A stretch of 64,000 bases of DNA from Uropetala carovei (Eukaryota > Arthropoda > Insecta > Odonata > Petaluridae). Positions within the stretch are counted from its first letter, which is position 1. Every line of letters starts with the position of its first letter. This document shows, piece by piece, positions 21,881 through 33,159 of this stretch. The position numbers and the translations under genes are program-made. The stretch spans positions 9,652,501-9,716,500 of the forward strand of contig JAXCHB010000068.1 in the NCBI GenBank assembly GCA_036926305.1. The letters are read 5' to 3'. Under the pieces are notes generated by a model that was given only the letters and a program-made list of their open reading frames with translations, did not search any database and was not told the origin of the DNA.

Positions 21881-23404
21881 TCAGTTATACTCTCTTCTAC
21901 TGTTATCACATTTACGAGAAAAGTATGCGATTTCCTTCACATTCGAGGGGCACCTCCGCAGGACTCTAGAGGAAAGCCCTTGAACTCTGTTTGCTGATGC
22001 TATAACGGTTTTGATATGCTCTCTACTAGACAAATTGCTACTGAGAGTTACTCCTAGGTATTTGAAGCTATTTACATATTTTAGCTTTAATTCAGATATG
22101 TGGTAAAGGTAACGGTTGAAATTCATGGAGTGCGTGAAATTCATTGTGGTACATTTCTCTATATTCAGGTCAAGTTGCCAATCTTTATACCATTTCGTAA
22201 TAGCCTGAAGGTCCCTTTGCAAATTCTCCTGGTCGTGTATTGTGTTGATTTCTCCATAAACAAGTGTGTCATCTACGAATAGTCTAACTTTACACTTTAT
22301 ATTATCCGCTAAATCATTTACATATATCAAGAATAACAGAGGTCCAATTACACATCCCTGAGGCACGCCGGAAGTCACTTTGACGACGTCTGATGCAACT
22401 CCATCGAGAACTACTCTCTGGGTTCTATCCGAAAAAAAACGAGGCGATCCAATTTACAATTTTCTCGTTAATTGAATAAGCCCTTAATTTTTGCAGTATT
22501 TTCACGTGAGAAACGGTGTCGAAGGCTTTCCTAAAGTCTAACAATACTGCATCAACTCCTATTCCTTTATCCGCTGCTTTCACAATATCGTGTGAGTAGA
22601 GCTAACTGAGTCTCGCATGACCTGCCTCTCCGGAAACCATGCTGTTGGTTTTAATTAAGTGCATCTTTGCTTTCGAGAAATCGCATTATTGAGATACCGA
22701 TGATGTGCTCAAAAACCTTACAGAAGATTGACGTCAGTGATATAGGGCGGTAGTTCTCCACTTTTAATTTACTTCCCGTTTTATGTATTGGTGTAACGTG
22801 GGCTGTTTTCCATATCAAAGTTACTACTCCCTCATCTAAAGATTTTGTGAATACGATCTTAAGGTACGGAGCTAATTCGTTTGCTAATGAGTTTATAATG
22901 AACGCAGGGATGGCTTCCGGCCCTGGCAATTTTCTTTTATGGACCTGACTTAGTAATTTAACAATACCGCTTTTGGATATTTCTGTCGCTCATATTTAAG
23001 TCTATACGAGTAGGGAAATCAATGAAATCGCCGCTGTCGATTTTGAAGCAATTTTCGAAGAACTGTTTTAACATACTAGCCTTAGTAAAAGAATCGTTTA
23101 CACTTTCACCGTTGTCTGTACGTAGAAGAGGTACTGTGGGCTGACCTCGAATTTCTCGCAAGTACGACCAAAATTCTTTCAAGTCGTTTTTGAATGAATC
23201 CGAGTGTGTCGTGGTTCGATACGCTTTAAATTCGTTACGCGCTTCGTCTCTTGCAGATTTACGACTATTTCTGTATATTAAATACTCGTTCGCGTGATCC
23301 CTACCAACTTGTTTAAGGTGGAGAAAGTTTTCTTGGGTTTCCAGCCGGGTGGTGTGGAAAAAGGATTCCGACGTTTTGGCAACTCTCACTGCTGCCATCT
23401 TCAA
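21881..23404 (-). pseudogene. LINE reverse transcriptase, broken
   Basis: Segments in order: pre-RT region (FWSYLREIRG near 23150), palm motifs TAHVTPIHKTGSKLKVENYR and PISLTS (about 22780), SGVPQGCVIGPLLFLIYVND (about 22360), the catalytic box RLFVDDTLVYG (normally FADD, here FVDD, near 22290), and KYLGVTLSSNL. Frameshifts occur at about 22930-22960 and 22380-22650. The end near 21881 is truncated compared with the usual C-terminal RT region. Confidence 0.85.
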
Positions 23405-23438
23405 GGAGATGGCTGGAAACCCGAGAAAACTTTCTCCA
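23316..23438. repeat. inverted repeat inside the LINE
   Basis: GGAGAAAGTTTTCTTGGGTT continuing TCCAGC at about 23320-23345 is matched in reverse by GCTGGAAACCCGAGAAAACT then TTCTCC at about 23411-23437. It forms a ~26-bp stem with a ~65-base loop, at the point where the endonuclease and pre-RT parts are joined. Confidence 0.7.
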
Positions 23439-23542
23439 TATCTTTCGCTGGGAAAAACTCGAATCTTGTTTAAGGTGCTTTATGCACTCGTGATGCCGTC
23501 TTTGTTTCTTGAGCAAGGCGTGGAGTTTCGGTTTCATCGGTT

Positions 23543-24082
23543 TCAGGTTACAGACTTCCAATCGATCGATGGAAGAGTAAAGTCTCCTCCGAGAATGATT
23601 ACTGGGTCGTTCTTTCTCCTAGCTATCACCTGCAATGTATGACTGAGTTCTCTAATGTTCTGGACTCCTGAGTCAGGTGGGCAGTAAAATGAGCAAAAAA
23701 ATAATTTTTTACTATTTCTCGTACGAAGGGAGCACCATATCATTTCGCAGCGTTCGCTGACATTAAACTCCTCTAATTGGCTAGATATACTGTTTCTGAC
23801 AGCGATGAAAACTCCGCCTCCGACTCTTTCCTTCCTGTCTTTGCGATATACCACGTTATCTGGTGGGAAAATCTCGTTAGAATTAATGTCGCCCGATAGC
23901 CAGCTCTCTGTTCCCAATACAACGTCTGCATGATGGCTTTTAACTAAGTGGCAAAAATCAGCCTGTTTCCTTCGAATGCTTCGGCAATTCATAATAATAA
24001 TTTTTATTGTGTTTTCTACGGGTATTTTCGTTCCGGATTCCCCTGACACTTGATCTAACAATTTTATTTTTCTACTTCTCAC
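23543..24082 (-). pseudogene. LINE AP-endonuclease domain
   Basis: The reading has IIIMNCRSIRRKQADF, VVLGTESWLSGDI, GGGVFIAV and VIILGGDFTLPSIDWKS. These match the APE-type endonuclease blocks (N, TESWL, GGGVFIA, GDFNLP) of CR1/jockey-type LINEs. The active-site GDFN has become GDFT. The C-terminal endonuclease part is deleted at 23543, where a foreign hairpin-containing segment begins. Confidence 0.8.
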
Positions 24083-24179
24083 TCTACCACTATTGTTGGA
24101 CTCCCTAGGGTTAATGTTGGCGGACTCTTTTCTAGCAGATCTGTTGGTTTTATCCTCGTCTAACCTAAAAAAAGAAACC

Positions 24180-25152
24180 CTAGCATGTTCAAAAACCCTA
24201 CGTGCTACCGCCTCTGCTGTATAGTGGACACCAGAACCAGAACGAGTTTAGCACCGGCCTCAGGTCAACGAAGTCCACTCCATTGCCCCTACAGAAGTCC
24301 CACAGCCTACGGTTCAGGCCCACCACATGGCTCTAAACCATAGAACCGCAGTCCGTCCGAGGGACAATGCTGCAGATGGTAAGCCGTGCATCAGAACCCG
24401 ACTCCTCTCGGACACGAGCAACTTCAGCGGCCAAGTTCTTAAAAGAACTTTAAACCTCCTCGGACCCGCTCTTCAAGGCGTCGTTGGTCCCAACATGGGC
24501 GACCACCCGCAACGAGGAGCAACCTATGCCCAAAACCGACACCCTGACCTCCTCCGTCACCTGGGGCACTGTGTCTCCTGGTATACACCTGGAGGACACC
24601 CGCTCATGAACACCCTCACGGCAGGCCCGTGACAGTAAAGGCACCACCACACTCCGGACATTGGAGCTCCCTATCACTAACAGCCCCCTTTTTCCCCCCG
24701 AGCTCCCTTAGGCCCGGTCCCCACTGAGGAGGCGGGTGTAACGGCAATGTCCTCCGACAACGCCACAAACCTATTACTAACAGGAAGAGGGTCCACCGAA
24801 GTGTTCCCAGCTCCCTGCCTCCGCAGCAACATCCCACGATCTCCCCAAGTGGACACCACTCTCCACTCATCAGGTTTCCCGGGCCGAACACCCTAGCCTG
24901 CGATAAGGAGTGATGGACAACCCTGATCACTCTACCTGCTTCCGCACCCAGTCTAACCCGAGCCGCCAATTTGGCGCGGTTTGCTTTCAGGGATGACCCT
25001 GCATCCCTCACATGCACTAAAGCCACCTTGGACTTTTCCACCCTCTGAAGGAGGTCCGCAACCACCCTCTCAAGCTCCGTGATTCGAGACCTTATGGCCT
25101 CCAAACCAGCGTCGCGCAAAAAGGAGGAAACGGGAGTCCTTGAGGTAGCCAT
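24180..25152 (-). pseudogene. LINE ORF1 with coiled-coil, CxxC and SGNH-esterase-like part
   Basis: The start at 25152 opens MATSRTPVSSFL and a heptad-rich segment (ITELERVVADLLQRVEKSKV) predicted to form a coiled coil. A CPECGGAF motif follows. After frameshifts comes VIGSSNVRS (serine block), then SLRVVAHVGTNDA (the GTND block of SGNH hydrolases), VARVREESGSDARLTICSI, and GLNRRLWDFCRGNGVDFVD. The last block, GVHYTAEAVARRVFEHA, needs a further frameshift. Esterase ORF1 proteins are known from CR1/L2 LINEs, where they may help membrane or RNP association. At least three frameshifts show it is a pseudogene. Confidence 0.75.
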
Positions 25153-25899
25153 CCTAAACTCGAAACTAATCTAAACTAGCTAAATGTTTTAAAAATATAA
25201 CTTAAGGTACTCGGCTAACTTATTCGTGGACTGACTTAAGAGCTGTAATCTAGGGTTAACGCAGGTATAAAGGGAGAGGGTGATTCACTACACAAATTAC
25301 GTTAGTAAGCAGGAAACAACGTTAATACAACACAGGTTAGCACACAAACAGCGTACAATTCTAATAAGAGGAAGAAGCTACGTGAACAGAAGAAAAATAT
25401 AATAACAATTACAGTATAAATATGTGTAAGGAAAAGCAATGCGCAAATGGAGTGTTAGGAAAATTTACTACACTATAAAATACGACAACTAAGTAATGAT
25501 GAAAAAAACAAAAGACGACAAGAAGGTTATAGGTTAAGATTACTACTACTACGAATAATAAACTATAAGAAAGGTTAATAAGATAAAGCAAAAGAAGCAT
25601 TAGTTCTACTTAACAATACAGCTACTTCTACGCTACTGCTGCAATGGTCGCTCATAAATCCACAGGACTCTGCTGGAGGAAGTGAAAGGCATGTCTGCTC
25701 TCTTCGACAGCCAGGTGACTAATTTATTGAAGCAGCATACAAAATTTATACCAATTTTGGTAAGTAGATTACTTATTTGAGTTTAAGAAATAATACTCAT
25801 TAAACAGCTATGGTATACTTATTGTTAGTATTGAAGAGATTGTAATTTAAGACAGTATTGCACCAATTGCTGTACATCATAGAAATCAGTGTTATAGGG

Positions 25900-26445
25900 C
25901 AGGGGTCAGCAACCTCTGGGTCATATGTGGCCCCCGAAGACATTTTATTCAGCCTGCGAAGCCATGATGAAAAAGTGATTGGTATAATTTAACACAGTTA
26001 ATTCAATATTTTTTGCTGTGAATCATTGCCTCAAAACTTTTTCTGGTGAAGTTTTAATGCTAGTAAATTAATTACAATTGGTTTTCACTAATATGAGACT
26101 ACAAAATCTCTAGGTAACTTCTGATTTAAATGCCTATCCGACCTGCTGGAGCTCTCATGATTTCCAATGCAGCCTTCCGAACCATTCACAACAACGAATG
26201 TGGCCTGCCAGGGGCGGATTGGGAGACCGGGCAAAGTCCCGGTGGGCCAACGCTGCTCCTGGGCCGGGGCTGCCTGAGTGGTTGCTGCCTCGGCAAGGAG
26301 CTGTTGCTTTTCAATATTCTAAAGTAGTGTTTCTCAACATTAATTTAGTTGTTAGCTGGGCTGATATCCGAGTATTTGCCCGGGCCGATTTTTGCTCCCA
26401 ATCCGCCCCTGTGGCCCACCATGTAGAAAAGATTGCCAACCCCTG
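25900..26445. mobile_element. hAT MITE E1 (first of three serial insertions)
   Basis: Starts CAGGGGTCAGCAACCTC and ends GATTGCCAACCCCTG. Flanks are TTATAGGG (25892-25899) and TTCTAGTG (26446-26453), a 6/8 match typical of an aged hAT duplication. Another hAT element is nested inside at 26209-26411. Confidence 0.8.
26209..26411. mobile_element. hAT MITE nested in E1
   Basis: Starts CAGGGGCGGATTGGGAG and ends CTCCCAATCCGCCCCTG, a perfect 17-bp terminal inverted repeat. Flanks are TGGCCTGC (26201-26208) and TGGCCCAC (26412-26419). Confidence 0.85.
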
Positions 26446-26743
26446 TTCTAGTGCAAGGGTGGGGAACCTTTTCCACATGGCGGGCCGTATAAGTTGTGGC
26501 GAATCCTTTGGGGGGGCCACATTGGATGTCGCCAATGCTTTGGCAGGCCTGATTCGAGTTTAAATCGACGTTACTGAGAGATTATAAGGTATCACATAAG
26601 TGGAAATCAATTCTAAACTACGTATTTATGTTTAACATTTCAGTATTAAATGCTTGATTATCATTATTTGGATTTAAAAATATGAGTTTATGTGTTAAAT
26701 TTTACGGTTCTTTTTTCATCTGCTTTGCGGGCCACAGAAAATG

Positions 26744-27324
26744 CGGTACTGTCCTGTTATATCCCCACAAACAAACTGTCCCATAAAAACATCACGTCAC
26801 TAGGGTCACGATTAACAATTGAGGGAACTACGTTTTATTTGTAGATCGAGTTAATATCAGACCTGATTGGCTGGTCTCAACATTTACAAACCCAATCACC
26901 GGACAACAGGGAGGGATACTTAGGTTCCAGGCGAGGCGAAGGGCACGGCAGCGTCCGGAGATGACTACCCATTAAAACAGCGAGCCAAAGGCTCGTCAAT
27001 ATATCCTTTCAATGTTATATCCTCGTGACTGTTGCGCCGCAAATAGAAGGATATATTGACGAGCCTTCGGCTCACTTTATTTTAATGGGTAGTCGTCTCC
27101 GGGTGCTACCACGCTCTTTGCCTCGCCCGGAACCAAAGTATCCCTCCCTGTTGTCCAGTGATTGGATTTGTAAATGTCGAGACCGGCCAATCAGGTCTGA
27201 TATTTAAGTATCAATGCTTGGAAGTTCATCTCCACATTACTATGTTTCTTATTTATTTAACGTTTCCTTAGTGATAATGTTTTTATGGGACAGTTTATTT
27301 GTGGGGGTATAACAGGACAGTACT
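26744..27324. mobile_element. inverted-repeat element nested in E2
   Basis: Arms of about 60 bp: 26744-26805 begins CGGTACTGTCCTGTTATATC, and 27263-27324 is its inverse, ending TAACAGGACAGTACT. GAAAATG flanks both sides (26737-26743, 27325-27331). Short-TSD, long-TIR non-autonomous DNA transposon; superfamily not assigned. Confidence 0.75.
26855..27203. mobile_element. TTAA-flanked foldback MITE, copy A
   Basis: Nearly complete palindrome of 349 bp: left arm TATCAGACCTGATTGGCTGG..., right arm ...CCAATCAGGTCTGATAT. TTAA lies at 26851-26854 and 27204-27207. Arms carry the family signature GGCGAGGCGAAGGGC, GGAGA(C/T)GACTACCCAT and AGGCTCGTCAATATATCCT. A TTAA duplication suggests piggyBac-type mobilisation. 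Confidence 0.8.
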
Positions 27325-27380
27325 GAAAATGCTCTTGGTGGCCGGATGTGGGTTGGAAGTTCCCCACCCATGTTCTAGGG

Positions 27381-27706
27381 CAGTGGTGCCCAAACTATGG
27401 CCTACGTGCCACATCCCAGCTGCTGAGAGTCTTCATCCGGCCTGCCATGAGTTTAACAATTAAAGGACACAATGTAACATAAATAGAAAATTATAAAAAC
27501 ATTTTGTGTTTACCTCTATAATCCCATAACAGATAAGTGCATTAAAAAATCACGTAGTTTCGACGCTGAACGAAGTCCTTAATTTCCTTAGTTACTCTTA
27601 AACTCTATTTTCGATTGGCCATGGCCCACAGAGTAGGAAATGTGGCCCAAGATGAGTACAGCAATGGATTATGTGGCCCTTGGGCTGAGAAGTTTGGGCA
27701 CCACTG
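27381..27706. mobile_element. hAT MITE E3 (third serial insertion)
   Basis: Starts CAGTGGTGCCCAAACT and ends AGTTTGGGCACCACTG, a perfect 16-bp TIR. Flanks are TTCTAGGG (27373-27380) and TTCTAGGA (27707-27714). Confidence 0.9.
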
Positions 27707-27714
27707 TTCTAGGA

Positions 27715-29604
27715 AATCAATTGGTTCGCCTGTTGTGAAGAAGAATTAGCACCAATGGTTGGTACTAAATATACTGATAATGTTAACCTTCCTATTATAA
27801 AGTAGCAATTGGATGGGAAGCGAGGGAAAAACAATAAAACTGGAAGGGAAAACAGCAAAAGAAGAGGGATTTATTAAGCATACACACTGGTTAAATAAGT
27901 TACTCCATGACAGGGATCTTGTCATCAACACCTCATGCATGTACATATTTAGGAAAAATTACTCTGCTGCAGAGATCTGATCTCAGACACGAGGGTAAAC
28001 AAATATTTCAGTTTCCCTTTCAACAGGTAAAATTCGTATCTAAAGACACTTCGATATATCATATAGCGGTAAAAACATCACTTCAAGTTTTCTCGCTAAT
28101 AGTGGCACACTTTGCATATATTTTTTTCTTATTCATTTCGCTATTTTCTAGTTAGCCTGCTAAACCCCCTCAATGGCCTTTACTTCAAATCTACGATGTG
28201 GTATTTAACATCATTAACGCATAAGCCATAGAAAGGACGACTAAAAATATATCGTGTAAAAAACAAAAATACCGCGAGAAAGTCGACGCTGATTTATTTT
28301 TTACTAATCGTGTTAAATCTCACAATATAAATTTTAAATGCAGCCTTTTAAAATGCTTTATTTTATAATTAATAGGTTTCAAAATATATTAGTATTTATA
28401 CTGATTTATACCATATGATTTCGATACTCGAAATGATATAAGGTGTAATCGAACGAATCGAACACACCCTTTTGAACTATGGTGTTTAAGATTCGGCAGT
28501 TGTAAATGTGACAAAATTTGTGAATAATTAGAATGGTAAGAAAAGCGAATTTCGAAAAATATGTGCCTTAATAGCAGTAAGTTTAACTTTTTCCATTAAG
28601 AATCAGCTAGATCGGCAAATACTTTAAGGTAACGTAAAGTTACCTATCATCAAATTTGTTTATTAAGTAAAGCAACAGGCAGTTCTCATGGTATAATATT
28701 TGTATAATATTGCCTAAACCAATTGATACGTGACTATAAAAGTTTCCATGTCTTTTAATCATAAATATAAAGTTCTCTTTTCGTTTTCAATTCCAGTGAG
28801 TTGATTTGGGTTTCTTTTGTTACACACTAGAAGTTCGTGAAGCTCATCCATCGAGTGGCTTAAGAACAAGGTAAATAATTAAATTTTTACTAGACGACTT
28901 GGGAAAAAGTCGATAAAATTTTCAAATCTTAATTCGAAATAATATCTGCTCAACAAGAAAGGCTAAGTCCAGTATAAATATCAAAGCAAATTGACGTTGA
29001 GAGATAAAGCCATTGCTCTTTGAGAAGTATCTTTGTGACATATGTACCATTTATTTATTCCATTCTCTCATACTCCAAGCTTATATGTTTAATACCAACA
29101 CAGTATTGTAATTACTTTAGTGATATTAACATGAAGCTGGGAATGGAATGTGTCACCTGATTCCATTGTAGTGGATTCACAGGAACTGCGTCTATAACTA
29201 AATATTTTGGCTTGTGAACAATTTATTGTTTCATCTTAACCCTTTCATATGGTCCATGGGCTGCATCTGGTCCACAAATATGTTGTCTGCGATATTACAG
29301 AAAATTTTGTACATTTTAAGAACTACTGTGATCATAACACATCCTGGAGAGGTTTTCATGGTAAAAATGGTTAAACCTTTACTTTCATATTTAAAATCTC
29401 TTGAGTAAGTTCCTATGTAAACTCTTATCTGGCCCGCCAAGGTACTTGTGACTTCTAATCCGGCCTGTCAAAGCACTCAGATGTATGAATGCAACCCACT
29501 ACGTAAAAAAGTTGCACTCCCCTGTACTATATCTTTTAATATGTTCTGTGTTAAAATGTGCCATGGTAGGCTAACAGCTAACCTACTGTGAACCTCTTTA
29601 CTAA
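27715..29604. other. stretch without recognised gene
   Basis: AT-rich. A single hAT-like end (GTTGCACTCCCCTGT at about 29511-29525) follows a ~250-bp segment rich in GGCCCGCC/GGCCTGTC motifs, probably a one-ended hAT MITE. Nothing coding was recognised. Confidence 0.5.
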
Positions 29605-29606
29605 TA

Positions 29607-31074
29607 CAGTCGAGAACCTTTAATCTGGCACCATCGGGATATGGGCTAAGCCGGATCACGGATTTTTCTGGGGCTTGAGTGCTACATGGTAACTTGTTTT
29701 TTAGATTCATTGGTATTTTCAATCAAGTAGCCAATGTTTTAATAACAAATTTTATTAAGTTATCCAATTATTACACATGGATATCAGAAATAATGAAGGA
29801 TATTACGTTTAGGAATTTGCATATACATATAAACATTTAATGTAGATATTGCAAACTGCACATTAAGTGAACATGAAATAAACAGAAAAACAATGAATTT
29901 CTCTGTTATATGATGCTGCACATATATAAAGTAGATAGTTAAATACATTTGTGGCAAGTGAAAATAAAAATCATCCTATTTTAATGAAAATGAAAACAGC
30001 TTAGAAGCTTGGAACTACGCACATTAAATTGTAGTGTTCGGTTTGTGAACAGCTGATGAATCTGGGTTACTTCTAGGTGTGTCGTCAGGCATTACGTCAT
30101 GAGAGACTGAAGTGAAAGCTTTTAGATTTTCCGTGTCAGTAGCCTTCGATAACTTTTTAAACATCTGTTAAACGTTCTTCTTTAATGTTTTTTGTTTTTT
30201 CACGGACGAGTTGACTTTTCAGCATGTAAATGTTCATGATTTGTTGCTCATTGATAAAATTATGCTGTTCTAATCCTGCTATGAGCTGAGTCGTATGATA
30301 AATGCAATCGTCAATGGATATTCTTTCTTGAATAACTTCAGCTTCATCATCTTCAGCTTCACTTTCATTTTTGTTGTTGTTTTGCACCATTTCTACTCTC
30401 TTGTGGTCTGTAAAACGATGCACAACTGGAGTATCTTGGTCAGTATCTATCCATTCTTATAAATTTCCATTTTCTTAATCTCAGGGTAATTTATACCTTT
30501 TGCATAGTGAAGCAACACCATCCTCATCCATTTTTCTTCTGAAATTTGGAACCCTTGGAAATCTGCAATTGTGATTTCGTCATCATGAAATCTTAAAGCA
30601 GGCCATAACTTAAACCATGCATTTATTAAAATGGATTTTGGAATACTTTCCCATGCACAAGAAAGTGCCCAAATTACATTTTTTAGATTGTATTCTTTCA
30701 ATATTTCCGTGACTGATTTCCCTGAATTTAAACCAATGAGAAGCTGCATCATGTAATTAGATCGATACCAACACTTCAGTGATCTTAATATGCCTTGATC
30801 TTGAGGCTGTATCAAGCGGATAATTTGTTAAAATTGGTTAATGTGTCAATTCATTTAGTACTCTTAATTATTTTCATTAAATGCATCGAAATTTTACCGT
30901 TTTCCTGCCACAGAGGGCATAATTCACCTCAGGAGTGGTATCCAGTAGCAAGAGGTTTAATAACCACCGACATACACAATTTTTTTAGATTTCCCAAATT
31001 AGTCATTTCTGTGAATACTGCCAGACCACGGGTGTTCACGGATTACGGATGTCCGGACTTTGGATATTTGACTG
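29607..31074 (-). mobile_element. Tigger element with transposase remnant
   Basis: Ends are CAGTCGAGAACCTTTAATCT and the inverse ...GGACTTTGGATATTTGACTG, TA-flanked (29605-29606, 31075-31076). It carries a minus-strand C-terminal transposase part. Confidence 0.8.
30157..30815 (-). pseudogene. Tigger/jerky-type DDE transposase C-terminal half
   Basis: Two adjoining minus-strand readings. The first (30815-30447) starts MIQPQDQGILRSLKCWYRSN: QPxDQG holds the third catalytic aspartate of the DDE_1 domain. It continues with NVIWALSCAWESIPKSILIN and AWFKLWP, the typical Tigger helical region. The second (30423-30157) gives ISIDDCIYHTTQLIAGLEQH, the C-terminal tail. A frameshift or stop at about 30430 splits them and the first two catalytic aspartates are missing. 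TIRs at 29607 and 31074 enclose it. Confidence 0.8.
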
Positions 31075-31831
31075 TATACCATCTTTTGCTTACCTGTTTT
31101 ATGTGACTGAAAAATATTTCATGTTTGATATTTTTTGATACCGTGAAAAATATTAGAGGCCAAAGGCACTTCACCGTATGCAAGTCTTCCTATTTTGAAA
31201 CCAAACATGAAAGTTTCCAATGCTAAGACACTAGTGTTAATGACATCATGAGGTACCAGTATGATTTAACATTAACTAAAAGGTGATGTGATGATTTCTG
31301 ATGTTTTAAGAAGAACTGGTATGCCATACCACCCCATACTGTCCCACCTCAAGCACTGTGTGTATATTCTATAACATATAGCTGCTTATTACATAGGATA
31401 TAGGAGAAGGATACAAATTATGAGGCACTTCCAGATGTGCCAAAGACTTCAAATTTGGCACGATTATAGGTTTCTAGTCACAACCTAAGGAAAAAATCTG
31501 AAATGTTTGAAATTTCAAATTTCAGGGGCTATTTTTGCCCCATTATTGCCCCATAAGAAAAGTACGTAAATCGGTGTAGAAGTTTTTATATTTGCTTGTT
31601 AAAATTATTTTCCATCAAGATTCAAACTCGGGACTATCAGAAACTTAGGAATTGTAGTTTCTTATTTTTGAAGACAGAATTAAAATCCCTGTAGATTTAG
31701 CATAAATTTTTAGTTTTTATCAGAAAAAAGGGAATTTTTCTGGGTCCCAACAATCAACTGCCATGGCAACGAGCTCAGTGCTTTTAATGGAAATCAGAGG
31801 GCTATATTATAATGCCATTAATATAAAACTA

Positions 31832-32540
31832 CTAGCAGAAGTGCCTGTTGAATTTCAACGGAATTAATGAATCTAAAACTTGGACCGTGTAACATGTAAA
31901 CATTGCAAGAATAAGAGAGTACAGTTTTAACAGTCGAATAAAGCAAAAATGAAGAAAACTGGTCAACATTTACCTAGTTAGATGAATGGTGGAAGAAAAC
32001 CTTGTACTATGAAAAATCAAAAATTACGTGTAAATTTATGGGAAAATACTTAATTATTGAATTAATCTCTCCCTCACTCCAAATTTTCTATCGCCATATA
32101 GCCTATGTTACCCGCAGGGTAAAATTATATACCTATTTGAAGTTTCGTGACGATATCTTCAAAACGAAAACTAACAATAAGTAAAACCAGCAAGAACACA
32201 ATAATCTACAGAAAACGGATGAACAAAGGAACAAACGAATTGAATTAATTTAATAAAAGACAAAAAATTAAATAGAGAAAGTTTAAAAATCACAAAGTGA
32301 ATACTATCCTCTGACTATTAGCTCGATTCTCTCATCCATGAGTTATGATACAAGAAAATCGTTTATATCAACAATACTTTGGAAACAATGAAACAATTTA
32401 TCTATTCACAATTTGTGGAAAATATACATCCAATTATGTATTTAAGTTACTTATATAGTTTTCAAAACAGCTTCCTTTGGAGAACTCTACGCCGCATGAA
32501 AATATCATTAAAAATTATTTATTAGTAATATTTCCATTAA
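31832..32540 (-). mobile_element. Helitron copy, minus orientation
   Basis: Read on the minus strand, it ends with hairpin CCGTTGAAATTCAACAGG, then CACTTCTG and CTAG, followed by T. The body matches the plus-oriented copy at about 55480-56143 base by base with substitutions (for example the ATGTTACxCGCAGGGTAAA and GGAGAACTCTACGCCG blocks). The 5' end is not defined. Confidence 0.75.
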
Positions 32541-33141
32541 AATACACTTTAAAATGGTTTGCCCAAGTTAACTCAGGTAAGTAAATTTTGAAATGTAGTG
32601 GGTACCCATGTTCAAGGAAGTGATTAAGGGACTTACACTTTATTCATCATCTCATTCTTCACCAATTGTGCAACCACATATCTTATTTTTTATGTGGATA
32701 TATCGTTTGATCATTATAGTTGATATTTTCAATACTTTACTACACTAAGCATTTAATAGTTAAGTAAACCATATGAGGAAGCTACAGAATTATTGAGTTG
32801 GAATTCGGATAATGGAGAAAAGCATAACTGTTGTTTGTGAGGATTTAATGAAACTTGCATTGGTGACTATTCATTGCAGCTGTGCTACCTTGATTGATTA
32901 CACAGGCCTGCGAAAATGATTTTTTTTCTGCTGTTTCAAGTTGAATATGTGATATTTATTAAGTTGAGCATGCTGAATTCAAATCAAATGCCCGTTTTTC
33001 CGTATCACGTCAGGATTTTTCAGAAATTACAAAACAAATTTACGCTAAAATCATGCGTTTATGAATGTATATGTACAGAGACATGGAGAAGTCATACGAT
33101 ATATAGTCTGACAGCCCCGTATAAACATCATCTAAGGTAAG

Positions 33142-33159
33142 AAGGTATTTAAATACCTT
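33142..33159. repeat. perfect 18-bp palindrome
   Basis: AAGGTATTTAAATACCTT, next to the end of the multicopy pseudogene. Confidence 0.9.

Larger units (their letters stand above)
21850..25660 (-). mobile_element. CR1-like non-LTR retrotransposon, decayed
   Basis: A minus-strand LINE with ORF1 (24180-25152), an AP-endonuclease (23543-24082) and reverse transcriptase segments (21881-23404). The 5' UTR probably reaches about 25650 and the 3' part is truncated after the thumb region near 21850. Several frameshifts and an internal insertion/deletion near 23320-23560 make it dead. The SGNH-esterase-type ORF1 and RT type point to the CR1/L2 side of non-LTR elements. Confidence 0.85.
26454..27372. 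mobile_element. hAT element E2 (second serial insertion)
   Basis: Starts CAAGGGTGGGGAACC and ends GTTCCCCACCCATG. Flanks are TTCTAGTG (26446-26453) and TTCTAGGG (27373-27380). It contains a further inverted-repeat element (26744-27324) that itself contains a foldback element (26855-27203). Confidence 0.8.

Noticed and set aside
24327..24632. Plus-strand open frame in the LINE
   Set aside because: Antisense to the esterase part of ORF1, which matches a known family.
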